Origin: Siphonodentalium dalli
Taxonomy: Eukaryota > Mollusca > Scaphopoda > Gadilida > Siphonodentaliidae
Reading direction: 5' to 3'
Length of the DNA: 64,000 nt
Assembly: GCA_032622095.1 (NCBI GenBank)
Contig: CP136066.1
Coordinates: forward strand, 99,655,319 to 99,719,318
In this document: piece after piece, positions 1-15,200 of the stretch
Layout of the letters: every line of letters begins with the position of its first letter
Numbering within the stretch: position 1 is the stretch's first letter
Program-made: the position numbers and the translations under genes
Notes under the pieces: model-generated
The model's database searches: none
The model's input: the letters and a program-made list of their open reading frames with translations, nothing else
What the model was told of the DNA's origin: nothing

Positions 1-97
1 ATTTATATTAAAGATGCGCTATCTCTTCTCGGCCCCAGTAAATAGTTCCCAGTAGGGTTCATGGTAGTAAACGGTTAGTGGGTTAGGATTATAGGGT

Positions 98-208
98 TCA
101 AAACCAATCTTGATTTCCAACTCTCTTCACATCCAGTGGAGTACTTGCCAATGTGTTAGAAAGATATTCAACCTTGTTTTTGTATTCGTCAATGTTCACA
201 TAGCAACC
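98..208 (-). CDS. BBOX-like gene, exon 14 (C-terminus and stop)
   Basis: After an acceptor TTTAATTTCAG the 111 nt read GCYVNIDEYKNKVEYLSNTL, then ASTPLDVKRVGNQDWF and TGA. RHLQ|GCYVNIDEY restores the family 'RHL.GxYxdwDe' block, and Tyr374 corresponds to cage Tyr366 of human BBOX1. The 3' UTR runs off the window. No clear AATAAA is visible in the last 97 bases. Confidence 0.92.
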   Translation of the reverse strand, partial: GCYVNIDEYKNKVEYLSNTLASTPLDVKRVGNQDWF

Positions 209-3200
209 CTGAAATTAAAAGATAACTGGTGGTAAATTTCAACTACAAAAGACAAGAGTCGGATCCGGAAATAATATGATATAAACATATTTCTACTTGC
301 GAAGTGGTTGTTGTAATACCTCATGAACTTATATTTGATAATGTTCAAGGCACTTTGACAAAAATATTCACAATATTCAAAGGTTGAGTTTTCAGGATAT
401 TTGTGTGCCGAAAATACCCATATATCGTTTTACATAAAAACCACGAGATCGTCCCCAACTCACAGGCGAACCTGTCTAGTCGTTAGCGTAAACAATATTT
501 TATTTGAACAAGAGAAAACAATTTATACATGTACAAACAAACAGTTCAAATCAGAATGGGATAACAAGTTATAAGAATCCATTTCTCTGGAATAATTATC
601 ACCCAAGTGTCAATAAAAGGGTAAAAAAGACGGGAATTTAAATATAATTCTGTGTTTTCTCATAGTTGTGGGGACGACAGTTAGGCGAGTTCTTGGATGA
701 GACCGAGTGAGGTGTGGTATAAGGGAGAAGTTAATGAAGTGTGTAGGAAAGATATGTGATAGGTGGTGTATACAATCATGCCTCAGTCAGAATCGAGATT
801 TACAATCATGGTGTAGTGTACAATATAGAAACAATTGGAAGGCAAATACATAATCAGTGCCAAATAGAGATGACTAGTCTTGTCGTTCACGTGCAACTAC
901 CACGAGGAGCATCACACCAATAATTATACATACATGTATAGGCCAGGGAACAGTTGTTTATCAATAATCGACTTCACAGTAGAGGGTGGTATCCAGCTCG
1001 AGTTTGCATTTTTTTTATCACATGTATGAGATGATATCGCAAAAAACTTTGAATTAATCACACGTGAGAGATTCCATGATTGCAAGTGACGCAAGGCAAA
1101 ATCGCACACAGTCTCTTAAATCGTGCAATTTAGAGTTGGAATCTTCACTATATTAAGGAACCTGTACTAACTGAGAAATATATTACCTGGACTGTTATAT
1201 TACCTTAACTCGTTTTTGACGTGATTCTTTTGAGAAAACAATACTCACAGACGAGATTGTTTGCAGAAATGCTTTCTTTTATATAAAATTTTATAGCAAT
1301 TTATGCGTTTATTCAATATTGGGTCAGACCATTTGCCATGGCAGAATTCTCCGCGTGACAACTCATACTATATGGGTGATCATCCGTAGTCTATAAATCT
1401 TCTAGAAAATTTGGGTAGATACCACCAAATTGCGACCGGTTGCTATAGCAACCTATTTTCGGAAATTTATGATTTTGGGGGCTGTAATTTCGCTATATGA
1501 CGATATGTTTGCGACATTTTGAATAAAATATAAATGGTTTCCAATGTTAAATGATCCAGTAATATTTTGCCAACATCTGGAACTAACCTTGCGCGAAAAT
1601 CACCCATCACCGACAGAGGGCGCCACTCAATATGACCGCCAAACCCCGTTTTCTAACGTTAAAATGCTTACTTTTATATAATTTTATAGCAACGTATATA
1701 TGCGTTAATTTAATGCTTGGTCAGACTATTTGTCATGACAGAATTCTCCACGTGACAACTCATAATATATGGGTGATCATCCGTGATCTATAAATCTTCC
1801 AATTTTTTTGGGGTAGATACCACCAAATTGCGACCGGTTGACATGGCTGTAATTTGGCTATACGAGATGTCTGCATGCGACATTTTGAATCAAATGTAAT
1901 TAATTTCCAAAAAATATGATCCAGGAATATACTTAAATTGCTCTCGCTTCTTTTTCCTTCCGCTGTAGGGGTCAAGATTCACCTGCCATGGTGATTACCA
2001 ACCGAAAACGTGTCTATACGCGTCTGCGACTTAGGCTATACTGGGCCCGACATTTGGGAACAATTTATTAATGACGTCACGAATCACGTCACGCGACCCC
2101 CACGTGACGCCAAAAATAGGTTACATCTTCCTGGACCCCTCACTGGGTGATATATTGAATACATGATAATATGCGCAAAACATTTAATTATAAAAGATTC
2201 ATTCGCTGATAACAAGTGCATGAAGTGGGAAACGGATATATTCGTTTCCCGTCCTGTTAAGGTAATGTTTTGGGAAACGGATATATCCGTTTCCCGTCCT
2301 AAACGAGTTAATGTTATTAACTACCCTGTCAAGACATAAAAAAGTTCCCAGGTTCCGTAGTGTAGAGATGCATGGCATGATCTAGGAGTCTCCTATCAAA
2401 AATCACATTATTATCTAGGGCGGAACTTACTTGTAAGTGACGAATTCCACCATTCAAGATGAACTGGTTGCGTGCATGAAGCATCCTCCTGTTGTTAAAT
2501 ATTATCAGATCGCCGGGCCGCATTCTATACTCAACCTGCAATAAATTTAAAGACATTTAACACCAGTCTAGACTTCGCTATTGAAGTAAAATTTGAAAAT
2601 GTCTAAACATAAATAACCTCATAGCAATTATTGACGAGGTATACATGGCAGAAATATACAGTCCTTGCAATATAGTGAAAATCAAACATTGCTTTTATTT
2701 ACCGAGTTTTCAGTAATCCCCGGTGTACACTTGTGAATGAAATATTACGATTTTTCCACAAATGGGTCAATGTTACCGTTTTAGGCGTCAATGCATCTTC
2801 AATGTGAGTAACAGTAAAATTAATTAACAGTAAAATAACTTATCAAAATAAGGATTTTCAAATAACTCTTAAACTGAGGTTAGAATCAGTAAGCATTTTT
2901 AATATAGCATAGCAGTGAAAATTTGCTTTAAAGAAACCAATTTGAAGGCCGAAAGACCTAAATGAATGACCGATGATTTCTTCCCGTGGATACCATTACC
3001 TCATTTGATTGTAAATAATAACGTGTGCTGCACATGGGAACATCATATGTAGGTAGATGCATACATGTATATCTAATATGAAGATTAATAATACAGTAAA
3101 TTTATCAGACATAACTCACCCGGTGAGAGAAATTGGCTATGAACTTTGCGAACAATGCGTATGCCGCGTAATATTCTTCCACGTCATCCTTAAAAGAGAT

Positions 3201-6200
3201 GTCAATATATACGGGCATTAATTAAAGGAGGCATCAATTGTTTAAGACATCGCAAGGCATAGTTAGTATCTAGGAAAATACATGGTGTCGGAACATAATG
3301 TGCATGGACTAATATTCTCGAAAAGAACCATTTGTGTGAAAAGTATCATTTTCGCAATTGTTGGAAGTAAATATGCACCAAAATCACTTCAGTCAGTCCA
3401 ACTAAAGTTAAGTTATCATTTGACGCATGGAACAGTGCGTGTACCATGTGCTTATACGTGAATATTGACGACATATTCAGGATCTGAGGCTCAATTAAGT
3501 GTGAAGACCTGTTTTAATCTAGAGTCTGCACAAAATAAAATGGCTAAAATGATGACACAACTAGCTATACAAAGATATTTTGTTAGAGTCCATGGATTAT
3601 TATATACATCTATATTATCCATGGTATATATATGGATACCGATAGTTAATTTGGCAATGGGACATGTCTAGTTTATATGTCGTATATTATCTCAGACGGT
3701 TGTACAAAACCAATGGTGACTTGTAGTTATAAATAATTTGTATGTACGTATATATAAATAAATAAATGCGTTAATGAGCCTATTCGTTTCAATTAAGCCG
3801 ATTGGCCACATCATGATGATAATATTTTCGTAAAATATTGTGTTGTTGTAGTTCGGGTTCTGGAACCGTGAATCCAAAAACCTCCAATGTGCGGGATGCA
3901 TGCTCTTCGTCCGGAAGATTGCCATCTTGTTTCAGAAAGCTTGACATGTTTGCATGTGAAATACGAATATAATGAAGTGCTATTTTTTTTAACTCAGACA
4001 TTACAACCTCGATCATCGAGGAGACAATTTGACACTCCCAGGAAGTGGTGAATATACCACGTGGTCCATTGTATGGACCGAGTTTAGCTGTATACACGGT
4101 ACGGCCATGAAAAACAGATATTGTGTTCGATGGAGCACACTATTAACAAGAAAACCATAGTCAGAAATGGTAACGCGCTCAAGATCATATATTATATAAC
4201 CATGATTGTAAGTATAGAATATAACCTTTTACCGGGCTCGGCCTCGGGGTAGCACTACAACTTTTAATGTGTCCCAATAATTAGAATGCCCACTGCCCAC
4301 TGTATACCAAGAAACAGCAAAACATTATAAACGCGGAGCACGAAATGACTCACATGTTATGCATAAAGGGAGAGTGTACGCCAATTTAAATAACTTCCCG
4401 GTAAGAACAAGGATATATACTATTGATAATAAACAGAAAAATAATTAATTTGATTCGAAGATGTTTTCTGTAAATGTTCAGGTTAACATGTTATCATAAA
4501 ATCTAATTTAATAATTTAATATAAATTTAGTTTAAGACTTAAGCCATAAAACTAAGTTACGAATTTCCGAGTATTGACGTAACAAATAAATTGCATGGAT
4601 AGTGGATTGAACAAAATTTGGCACACATCGGGTAAATCTTTATGTCGATACAACTCATGACGCCCACTGACCATACAATAACATTAAGACATTTATAGGA
4701 TATAAATATAGTGTAACATTCTATTTGATACATTTGCCTGAACAATGTACGAGAATATCTCGACGACGGGAGTTCTATTCATTGTATTACATGTTTTATT
4801 CCAGAGCGATGTCGATTTCATCATGGTACTCAAGCTTGGCATGTTGGTAAAGTTCTTGTTTTCACTTGAGACTAAACAAATCCCAAAATAATGGAAATTT
4901 GGGTAAAATCCCCTTTAGGTACTTAGGACTCATCACCCTGATCGGTCGATGTGATAGCTTACTTGCTGTATCAATGAATTTGCTATATACCACACAACAA
5001 GAAAAACTCGCCAAAGGAGAACTTTGAAACAATTTAAATAAAAAAAAAATTATGGTTGTTGGCAAACTGAACGATAAGAATATAGCGCCGGTGATTTGGT
5101 CGATAAAACAAATAAATCTGACTTCTGGAAACTAAAACAACGGATGTCAGAACTTGTTATTGTTTCTGGATACCTAAATGAAATCTCAGAGTAAACGATC
5201 TTCAAATCATTATGACATTGATTGATGTGCTATAAATCTTTTGTTGGTGAACGTTAGGTGCCTTAGCTCACAGTCGCGTAGGCGAGCTCACCGAACGTTA
5301 ATAAAAAATACCGCATGTTAGTTATTCAATAGGCGAATTTAAATATATGTGGCTATACAATGAAGTGTATACATGCCAATGTAATTAAGAATTTGTACAA
5401 TAATGTAATGGCAACGTTATTAACGTTAGTTCTTTATGCACTCGTATCGGTATCATGTGTATAACTTGCGCGTAACGTCTTAATTGAATGCTCCTGGCTT
5501 GCTATACTATTTGTAAACACGTAATTAGACTGAGCATATCAAAACATCATTATAATGTAATATTGATGTTTTATTTTACATAAATCATATGTTTATGAAT
5601 CATAGTTCATAGTTTCCAAGCAGCACTTTACTAGATACATATAGATATGCATGTGGTGTATATATGGGAGGTTCTTTACGCCTTGCCTAAGGTCATATCA
5701 TGATAGTTTACCTCATTCACAGCCAATGTACCCTCAAATGCTGGCGCCCAATTTACTCCAATAATCTGTAAAAGAGAGGAATACCCAAATACACGTAGGT
5801 CTAAATAGGAGACAATTGAATGAAACTTTTTTTAAATATCCGAACATTTGGCTCGCTTTTGATGATAGTAATTCCTACTAGGGATCCACAACATAAATTA
5901 TACGTTCAGAAATTGTGCAGTCGCTCAATAACATAATGCCCTACATGTACATGTACTCGCAATGTCACCATCAAAACATATTTCACTTTTCATATTCGCA
6001 TACAGTGGGGATTTTTCGCTTCAAATTAGATTCTCGAACGCACGAATCTTATATTCCCCATTGGTTATAAATTTTAGAAAATACTGATGCTGTTTAATTG
6101 CCATAAATATATTATGATGTAATCTTGGAACAGCAATTGAAACGTTATTTTATAATTGACTTCCAAACAGTATATCTAATTTCTTCAGTTTCATATTAAA

Positions 6201-9200
6201 ATATGTGCCAGATAATGAGTAGCGATGCATCAGTGTAGATACAGTATATAGGTTATCAATTGATAATTAGTACGCTTATTCCTGGTTAACCTGGTATCTC
6301 TCTTGGGCTCTAAATTGAATTGAACATGTCGTCCGCGAAATGTCAAATTGCAGAATACGGCAGCATATATTACGAGATTCTGGAGTGTATTGGCTTACAC
6401 GAACGACGATCATATAAGTGATAAGCTTTGAATAACTTAATGTTTAATATCTCGCAGAATTATGAGATAAAGAACGAGTTGAACATTGCAATCGGTATGG
6501 TGGCCATTGATTTCACGCCAACCAGAAAAGTCTCCAGATCTTTAAATTTCTCATATAAGAGAGCATGTCGTCCGTGACCATTCCACGTTCAGAAGACGGT
6601 TATATATTGCCAACAAGTATCGGCTGACATATACTTGAGCGCAGACAAATCAGCGATTTGATGTTTTCACTAATTAATACCAGACAAATCTCCCATAACT
6701 ATACAAGGTTGAGAGAACTGTCTAAAGAGAAAGAAGAACATTGAAAGTGCAGAGATACAACGGGAGACTCAAATTCACGTGTAGTAATATCAACCCGAGG
6801 TACCTTTATATCAGCCTGACACCGAAGGCTGATATGAATCCCAATGGCCACACATGCTCAACAAGTGATACAACATCGATTTTCGCAGTTACGTTCGATT
6901 GGGTCTGCGACTGGGTCTGACAATATGTGGTCTACAATTCTCAATGTGTCACCTGCAGATTAAAGACAGTCATAGTGGTGCTATTGCATATCTGTAAAGC
7001 ACCAGACTTATCAACTAGGATAACGGAGAACAAACATAATATAACCTACCTCTTCGTTGTGGTTGAGTATTATATGTGGCCGCTGGTACACCATGTGGAC
7101 GGGACTCTCCCTGTAGAATGATGCACACATTGTACTAATTAGCAATATCACCACAAACAATACGGTCATGTGCTTCTGCGATTATTAGATGCACAAAATA
7201 ACAATGATTTATTTTCATAACACATGACATATGCCGTTGATATGTCAACCATGTGCGTGCTGAATTGTGAGAATTGGGTCCGTAATTCAGGATGTGGCCA
7301 CGTATAGTCTCGACAGTACCGTTCAAAACCACACGAGTGACAAGACGCAGCCATATATATTAAATATAGCAAATTCTTTATCACCAGAATAATTATCTAT
7401 CAACAACTTCGTTATGGTATATTGGATCTGATATTCATAGTACAGAATAGGTCGAAAGTCACATCTGAATACACAAAACTGTCATTACAGACTAATTCCA
7501 ATAACCCTCATTGTACAGAGTCTACAGATATATTCATCTTAAGTTCAATATCATCAATAAAGAATTATTGCACACCCATTGCACTATGTTCGCTAAATAC
7601 AGCAAAAATACAGATGGTTTCAAAACTTTCAATACAAAATCTGTCTTGTCCTTGGACAGTACAAACTTATTACGGTGTTAACGTTCTTGACGACGACGTC
7701 AGCTGCAACATAACATGTCTTCATTATTATGAGGTACACTCTGTCTCAATGACAAAGTTGTTTGATGCCAACATCAATTTTAGTATTCTGTAATCCACAG
7801 TCTCCTAAAATATTACCCCAGTCATTTGTACAAGCCAACCAATGAACCGGCTGTAGCCATTGCAGGTGCTGCTCTAGTTTGATCAGAACATGCTCTGATA
7901 CCCATCAGTATGACAAGCTGACTGGTACTCGTTTAACGCATGCGTGATGCGAAGCCGACACAGAACGAGCGACCTTGCTCAAGGGTCACAACTTGGCGCG
8001 GGTTTTGAAACAGCGAGAAATCCGACAATTGCACATCGCTCAAAGCGGCCAAGTCACTGCTGTGTGAAGACTCACAATAGACCGGCGAAGCGATGCGAAC
8101 CCATATCGTTGTGTTTACAGCTAATACAAGTCCGACACGCTAACCACTGGACCACGGAGCTCCACGTTTATTATATATCCTGTATTAACCCATCTCTCAT
8201 TGATGAAATGAACCCAGAAACAGGATCACGATACAAATATCTTCTACACAACCTTGTACATATACTTCTATATAATAAACAATATACACTCCCGTCTGTG
8301 CTTCGGGGGGGGGGGTGCCAAGAAGAAAGCCATTGGGACAATTATATCCCTTGGCGATACACACAAATCATCATATCTTCAATGCCATCGTTTGTAAATT
8401 TATTTATGTTTTACAAAGTATATCGTAAAATAAATAACAAAAAATGTCAACAACGGATATTAGCAATTCACCAAGATTATTGTTTTGGTATATTAAGATA
8501 ACTCATCAATGCACATACCTTGCGTAGTGTATTTTTTGGAAGGTTGCAGGTATTCTGCACAGGGTCTTAAATTCTTTTTGATAATTTTGTGAAAACTTAT
8601 CAGCGACATGGAACGAGTCCAGAAGTATACTTTCGCCGCCAGTTACAAACTCGTCAAATCTAAAATGAAAATTAAAATACGGTTCATATTTTACGGGATG
8701 CAACGAAATTTGCAGCTTATCTCTGTGGTGTATACTATATAAATATTGCATGGCTTGAAGTTGTCTATGCCAAAATAGTGGTCCGATGGGAGGACTATTC
8801 TTCCACTGCAATGGTGACTACTATTTTGGCCTTGACAACTCGAAACTGTAAAATATTTATTTTATTAACGAAAGTTCTTCATGCTGTCTCAGATACAATA
8901 ATGTCAAACAATTCACTATCAGATCATGTTAACTAGTGAACAATTTAATAGTTTTTCTACCGAAAACAAACTTTAGTATAGTGCGAACTTAGGCAATTGA
9001 TAAAACATATCAAGCTAAATCCTGACATCAAACATATGGAAACAATCCGAGCTAATACAAAGAACTTGCTTACGATCATAAATAATACTCTTTCAGACAA
9101 AAAGTATCATAATAATACTCATTTCGACAAAAAAGTATCATATATAATACTCAATCCAACAAAAAGTATCATATATAATACCCATTCCGACAAAAAGTAT

Positions 9201-12200
9201 CATAATTACTCATTCCGACAAAAAGTATCATATAGAATACTGAATTATTAGAAACAACTCTATAACGAAAATCTTGTACAACTATACTATTCGACACAAT
9301 GATATCTGCTAGTAAGTAATGAGTTTGAATCATCCATTTGGATGTCCCGAATTCGTGCAAAATGTGGAATGCAGGGGTACCATAACGATGGAAGAATAAT
9401 CGTGGTTATTTCAGGAATGAAGAACAGTTTTTGGCGAAAATTGCCATAATATTGTGATAGTACCAGTCTTGTCAAAATATAATACTTATTACGAAAGTTC
9501 GGTAGCCCACATTCGATGTCAACCCGACGGAAGTCCGAGTTGTGTGAATAATTGTACTCACTTCATGCAGTGGAGTAGTTGCAGACCAGGTGGAGATTCA
9601 TAGTACACGAGATCCATATGGAAGTCGAGAGGTAGGGTTGAATATGCAATGTTAATAGGTGATTCTTCGCTCCTCACATCGAATACCTACAGTACACAGA
9701 TACCATTTAGTATGGGATGAAACCATATCGTACCTTGCATGGGTGGGGTAATATATGAGAAGACAAATTATACTCTTCATACATATATATATATGGCCAG
9801 CCATGGGAAGAACATGAAACATATTTATCAAGATATACCTTTCGAACATCTCAGCTCGTAGTCAGCAACTGGGTTTATATACAGTCCAGGTAGTTTATAT
9901 AACAGGCTTATACCGAAGCTTAAGGGTACTCAATCCGATCAGACAGCCCCCATATCATCAAGATACAACAACAACAATATTTCTTCAAGATACGCTTTAG
10001 TTCTCAGAATCGATGTATTGCAACAAAACAGTGCTAACCAATGTCAACTATGGTATAAAATTTCCCAAAAGGTGTTATTTGTCAGCATTTTGTTCAACAA
10101 AATATGCCATATTATCACTAAAGGATCACGAAATTTGACCGTATTACCAAGATGATTTTAGAGTTATCCATCTTCATCCACAATTTTTGTCCGAGGCCCT
10201 CCGTTTGACCACGTGTATCTGGGCCACATATTATTACACATCTCGAGAATAACAAACTTCAAAAATCGATATCTGATCACTCTGCATGATGGGTGGGTTC
10301 GTCGACTCGAATCAAATAATTTTTACCTCCAAAGCCAACGAAATAGTAATTTGGGAACGTCTGATCGGATCGAGAACGCGAAGCTATCGATGGTCGAGAT
10401 AACACCGCGGTATAGGATTATCAAATCAATGGAATTTAATTTTTGTTTGTAGCCGGCTACACAAAAAACATGCCCATATCAGCACCTGTTTGGTTCATCT
10501 TAATCACGAGTAACTGCGAGAAAGCCAGTGGAGCATAATACACCATTAGCGAAAGGGATTATATCTTGAAAACTCATTCCCTATAATAATTATTCAATTT
10601 GAGTCTACATACTCTACAAATCCTCGCAGAAATACGCACATAATCCATCTATAATGTGAAATAGGTACATAATGTAATTATTTGATTCTGAAATAATCAG
10701 ATCATGGACTCTTATCCGCTATTTCGTTTTATGGCACGGGCAAACGAGAAAACACTTGTTAAAGATGGTACACATGAACAGTCATGAGTTGGCTTATTTT
10801 GGTCATTGTCCGCACATACTCTGCTTAGAATTTCCTCATTATGAGTCGATAATGTTACTAAAATGTTCTTATTTTCGGCACATTATCGATTCAAAATTAG
10901 GCAATTCTAAGCAGATTATCGACATAAAACAATTTATATTATAAGCAGATAATATGCTGTTTTTGTGAGAATAGGCTGACATCCCGCTATGTAAAAGAAA
11001 CACGCGAATCGATCAGATATGTAACGGATGAGTGCACGCAATTTGATCGTGAGGCATGGTCTTTTAACAAAATGGCAATCCTGATATCGACACCAGTTTG
11101 TCGTAATAGATAGCAAATATACCTTGTTCGTTCAGTCGCTACCAAATAAACTTCCCAGTTTATGAAATAAACCCAGTTGGTGAATCCGAGCCCTCATGTC
11201 CCATTAACTAATATAACATAGCCAGAGATGGTACACTGACTTGACTTCCTGGAACCACCCTATGTTATTACCTCAACATGAATATCGTATCAGACTTATT
11301 TCCAGTTGCTTGTATATACAATGAAAAATTTCTTCTCAACCATGTAGTTTGCTGTCATCTATCAGACATTGTGACAATTGTTATTATTATATTTTACTGA
11401 ATACAGAGCAATAGAAGAAAAGACATAATACTAAATACTCATCGATGAGTAGTTGGTCGTTATTGAACTTATTATCTGAACATTTCCCTCCAATAAATAG
11501 GATACCTTTGGTACTTTTATTATCTGTCGTCTAGTATTTTCCTGAACACCCATCCAGATGAATAATAGACCATTCCAATGTATACTTGTTATAACTTGGT
11601 GGACGAATCCACTTAGTAAATGAAGGGTTTATGATATCTGACTACGTACCTCACCATATATCGTCCTCTGAACTGGTGCAATTAATTCAGCAATCTACAA
11701 ACAAAGCACACGATTAAAGGCAAACTAACTCGAGATGCATTGTCTTATTCGTGGGTGTCATGGCAACGAATAATCCGTCGTAATAATGACAATATTATGA
11801 CTTGGTTTTCCCCATGTTAAATACCTACACGCATAAAATCCCAGATATATTGTCCATGGTATGAGTGTCTAACGGCTCAATTGTCTGGCCAGATAAAAAC
11901 AAATTATCAAGACAACGATATCAAAATGGACGTCCGCCAAATGCATAGCTGGTTCGAATCCAGATAAGCGATCATTTGTGATCCATAAGAATGGAGGTAA
12001 ACGTATCACAGGAACGTTTGTCAGTTGACTACCGGACTAGAGACTGATTTTTAGGTCAGTTGTGTGACGTCTCATGGATATTAGATTGTCAACTCCTTTC
12101 CAATATCAATTGCCATCTGATGTTAAAGTGGCCTTTGTTATATTATCATACTAACTCGTGACACAAAACCCTCTTCAATTGGAACACCTTTCACCAGACA

Positions 12201-15200
12201 AGTACCCTCTTCGTTTATAATCTTCAACCACCTATAAGAAGAAACAAAATTACTAGAATGAGCTTTCAAGAACAAACACAATAATTCAAGATGTCTTAAC
12301 AATAATTTAAACCTTTCTATGCTAAATGGATTCTCCCGTCAAGTTAAACAAGTGTACATCGGATTGAAAATCGGAAGATGATGAACAAATTAATGTCTTT
12401 CAATTTCCTACGGAAACTGAAAAAAACGTACGAGAACATAGCTAGATACTTCGAGGGCTCGTTCGTGCAGAAACTTCATTTCTCTGATATCCATACCGGC
12501 CTATAATATAATCTTTTTTCAGAATGCACGTATCACGGATATGAGTGTAACGCATGTTTACATTTATCAGAAGAAGTTTCCAAAGATTGCAACAACGGTC
12601 ATGCATAATTACCATATATATATAATCATCTATATGAGCCACACATAATCATCTATGTGAGCCTAAATTTAATTTTGAAAATAAAATGGCCCCCCTCATA
12701 TAAATTAATAATATAGTCCCAAAAATTTAAAAATTGAATAGCACATATAATGCTCACTTGTAAAGGTTATCTGTCGTCCTTGAGATTTCAGAGTATTCCA
12801 TTTCAGTCATGACTGTCTGGAGAGAACAACAAGTATATTGATATAATTAAGTTTGGTTCAATAGATGAAACATTTCTTAGAAATCCTATTTCATTTTAGT
12901 TTAAGCATAGTTTATCTCTCAACACAATTCATGTATTTAAAAAACGTTATTTATAAACTGAAGTATGTAATACTATAATAAATTAATAACGCCCTATCCA
13001 TTTGCGTGTAGTTATATATATATTAGTTTCATTTTATTTATTCCGATCAATACATGTCACTTTCGATATGAAATGAGAATATGTCCACGCTTACTGCATG
13101 AGGCAAGCATATTTTTGAAGCAATGAAACACACATACAGAGTCTGTGCCTCCATAAATCTTATATAAATACATTTACCAGTCAGAACAAGTGGTATACTG
13201 AGTCGCGCCTTTTTGCGATATGGAGGGTTCTTAGTTTAGAAAAAAGGCGCTATTATAATATGTATTCCATATTAGAATATAACTATAAATTGGACCAAAT
13301 TTTTTCCCCAACAATATACCGTTATAAAAAGAGTCCATGTTTTTGTTGCACAAAAACGGTGGGTAATAAAAGTGTTATCCCTTACGAGCTATTGGCACTT
13401 CAGCGATAGTTTTTTTTCTTCAATTATCTGCTTATTCAGGTTTATTGGCCGATTTTCACGGTTGAAGAATTAGACATTAGATAATGGTTTGTAGAATTCA
13501 GTTTGTTTTATTGATTAAAGCATATGATTTCAAACGAGAAGATAAACATCTGAATACGGATTGTATTCCCAGTTTGTCGGTGAACATTATGTCAGTTTAT
13601 GTATTACCAGTGCAACATCACAGCAGAATGGAAAAATGGAACAGGCGACATGCGGGTATGAGATTCACAAGAGACATGAAGAACTTACGGGACATGACAG
13701 TCTGCGGGATGGGATGGGATATGGGACAAAACGACAATCTGCGGGACAGAATTTCAACCTCGCCACTAACCAAACACCAGAAGTTGCATTATTTGATCGA
13801 AAACTGACCTAACATGGGGTGGAATTTGGGATAGCATGACAATCTGCGGGACAGGATTTTCAAATTGCGTGGGACGGCCGATAGCTCGAGGAATACAGCG
13901 CATAGGGGGCTATACTTTTGGTGTCTAACGAAAGGTCCACATTCGCCCTATCCACACATATTAACACCGCCACTGACCGGACACCGGAAGTTACATTATT
14001 TGGTTGACAACTGACCTAACATAAAATGCCACAAACACGAAAAACTGCGTTCGACATTAATGTTTAGAATTTATATTTCTCGATGAATACACTAGCAAAC
14101 AACAAGTTTTAGGTATCAAATAACGCAGTGGAATACTGTGCATTCGTTTTTAGCTACAATATGGCTGTTTTAGTGCGAATATTGTAATGGCGAACACGCA
14201 AACACGCTCCGATAAAACAGCTAAAAATAGACTCGATGTTTACAATTACAGGATCGATTTCAGCCGGTATATTCAATATAATGGGGCGTATAGTATATCA
14301 AAATGCAGAATTAGACACAGGGAATGTATTTTTTTCCAAATGGGTCCACCAGGCGGTGAAATTGTTGCAGAAATTCGCTCCAACCCAGTAAACATTGTGG
14401 CACCAATTCGGCACCAGTTCGGTGCCGGATAACGAGGTGATGGTATCCTGGCACTGAATCGGCACCAAACTGGTGCACGGTTAGCACCGTCAAAATTGTG
14501 ATGGTAATATGGCACCAAACCAATACCAGACTGGTACCTGGTTATCACCATATATATAATATATATTTTATTATTTAACAAAAATAATAAAAAATTTAAT
14601 ATACATTATATTTAAACATTAAAAAAATAATAAAAAATTTTCAAAAATAAAATATAAAAATATATATATTTACAAGAATTTTTTATTTTTTTTAGTAATC
14701 AAATATATTATATGGTGATAACCATGTACCAGTCTGGTATTGGTTTGGTGCCAGGTTACCATCACAATTTTACAGTGCTAACCATGCACCAGTTTGGTGC
14801 TGGTTCAGTGCTGCGTGATTGGTGCCAAATGCAAGGTGTTGATTTGGTACCACATTTCTGATAGCGAATTGGTGCCTACTTTCCGGTAGTGAATTGGTAC
14901 CAATTTTCTGACACCGAATCGGTACCAATTTCCGATGCCGTTCAGGTATGGAATGTTATGGAAACAATTATATGTAACAGATTATAGTAATCGAGTGTAC
15001 ATATGTATATATGCTGCCATAATGGTGCACATGTATATATTGTGAGGTGTGTGTGATACCATTTTTACGGTGCTAACAATGCACCAGTTTGGTGCTGGTT
15101 CAGTGCCAGGATACCATCACCTCGTTATATATATATATATTATTTTAAATATATATATATATATTCACTTTTTTGTGACTTTCCACACGAAATATTCAAG

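Noticed and set aside
2329-2430. Read-through C-terminus of exon 13 as the normal protein end
   Set aside because: A consensus GTAAGT donor precedes it, and exon 14 (208-98) restores the conserved GxY segment in phase.
3789-4097. 102-codon minus-strand open frame next to exon 12
   Set aside because: It does not align with any BBOX-family segment. Exons 11 and 12 already join in phase without it.
7135-7384. Minus-strand frames near exon 10 considered as the missing exon
   Set aside because: They lack the PVHM..RPHI motif. The true exon (7,110-7,050) lies just downstream with matching phase.
7422-7793. 123-codon plus-strand open frame in intron 9
   Set aside because: No recognisable motif and no splice support. 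It lies inside the minus-strand gene's intron.
8080-8163. Functional tRNA gene
   Set aside because: The A- and B-box-like sequences are present, but the acceptor and anticodon stems do not pair. A SINE body with CCCTTGAGCAAGG follows.
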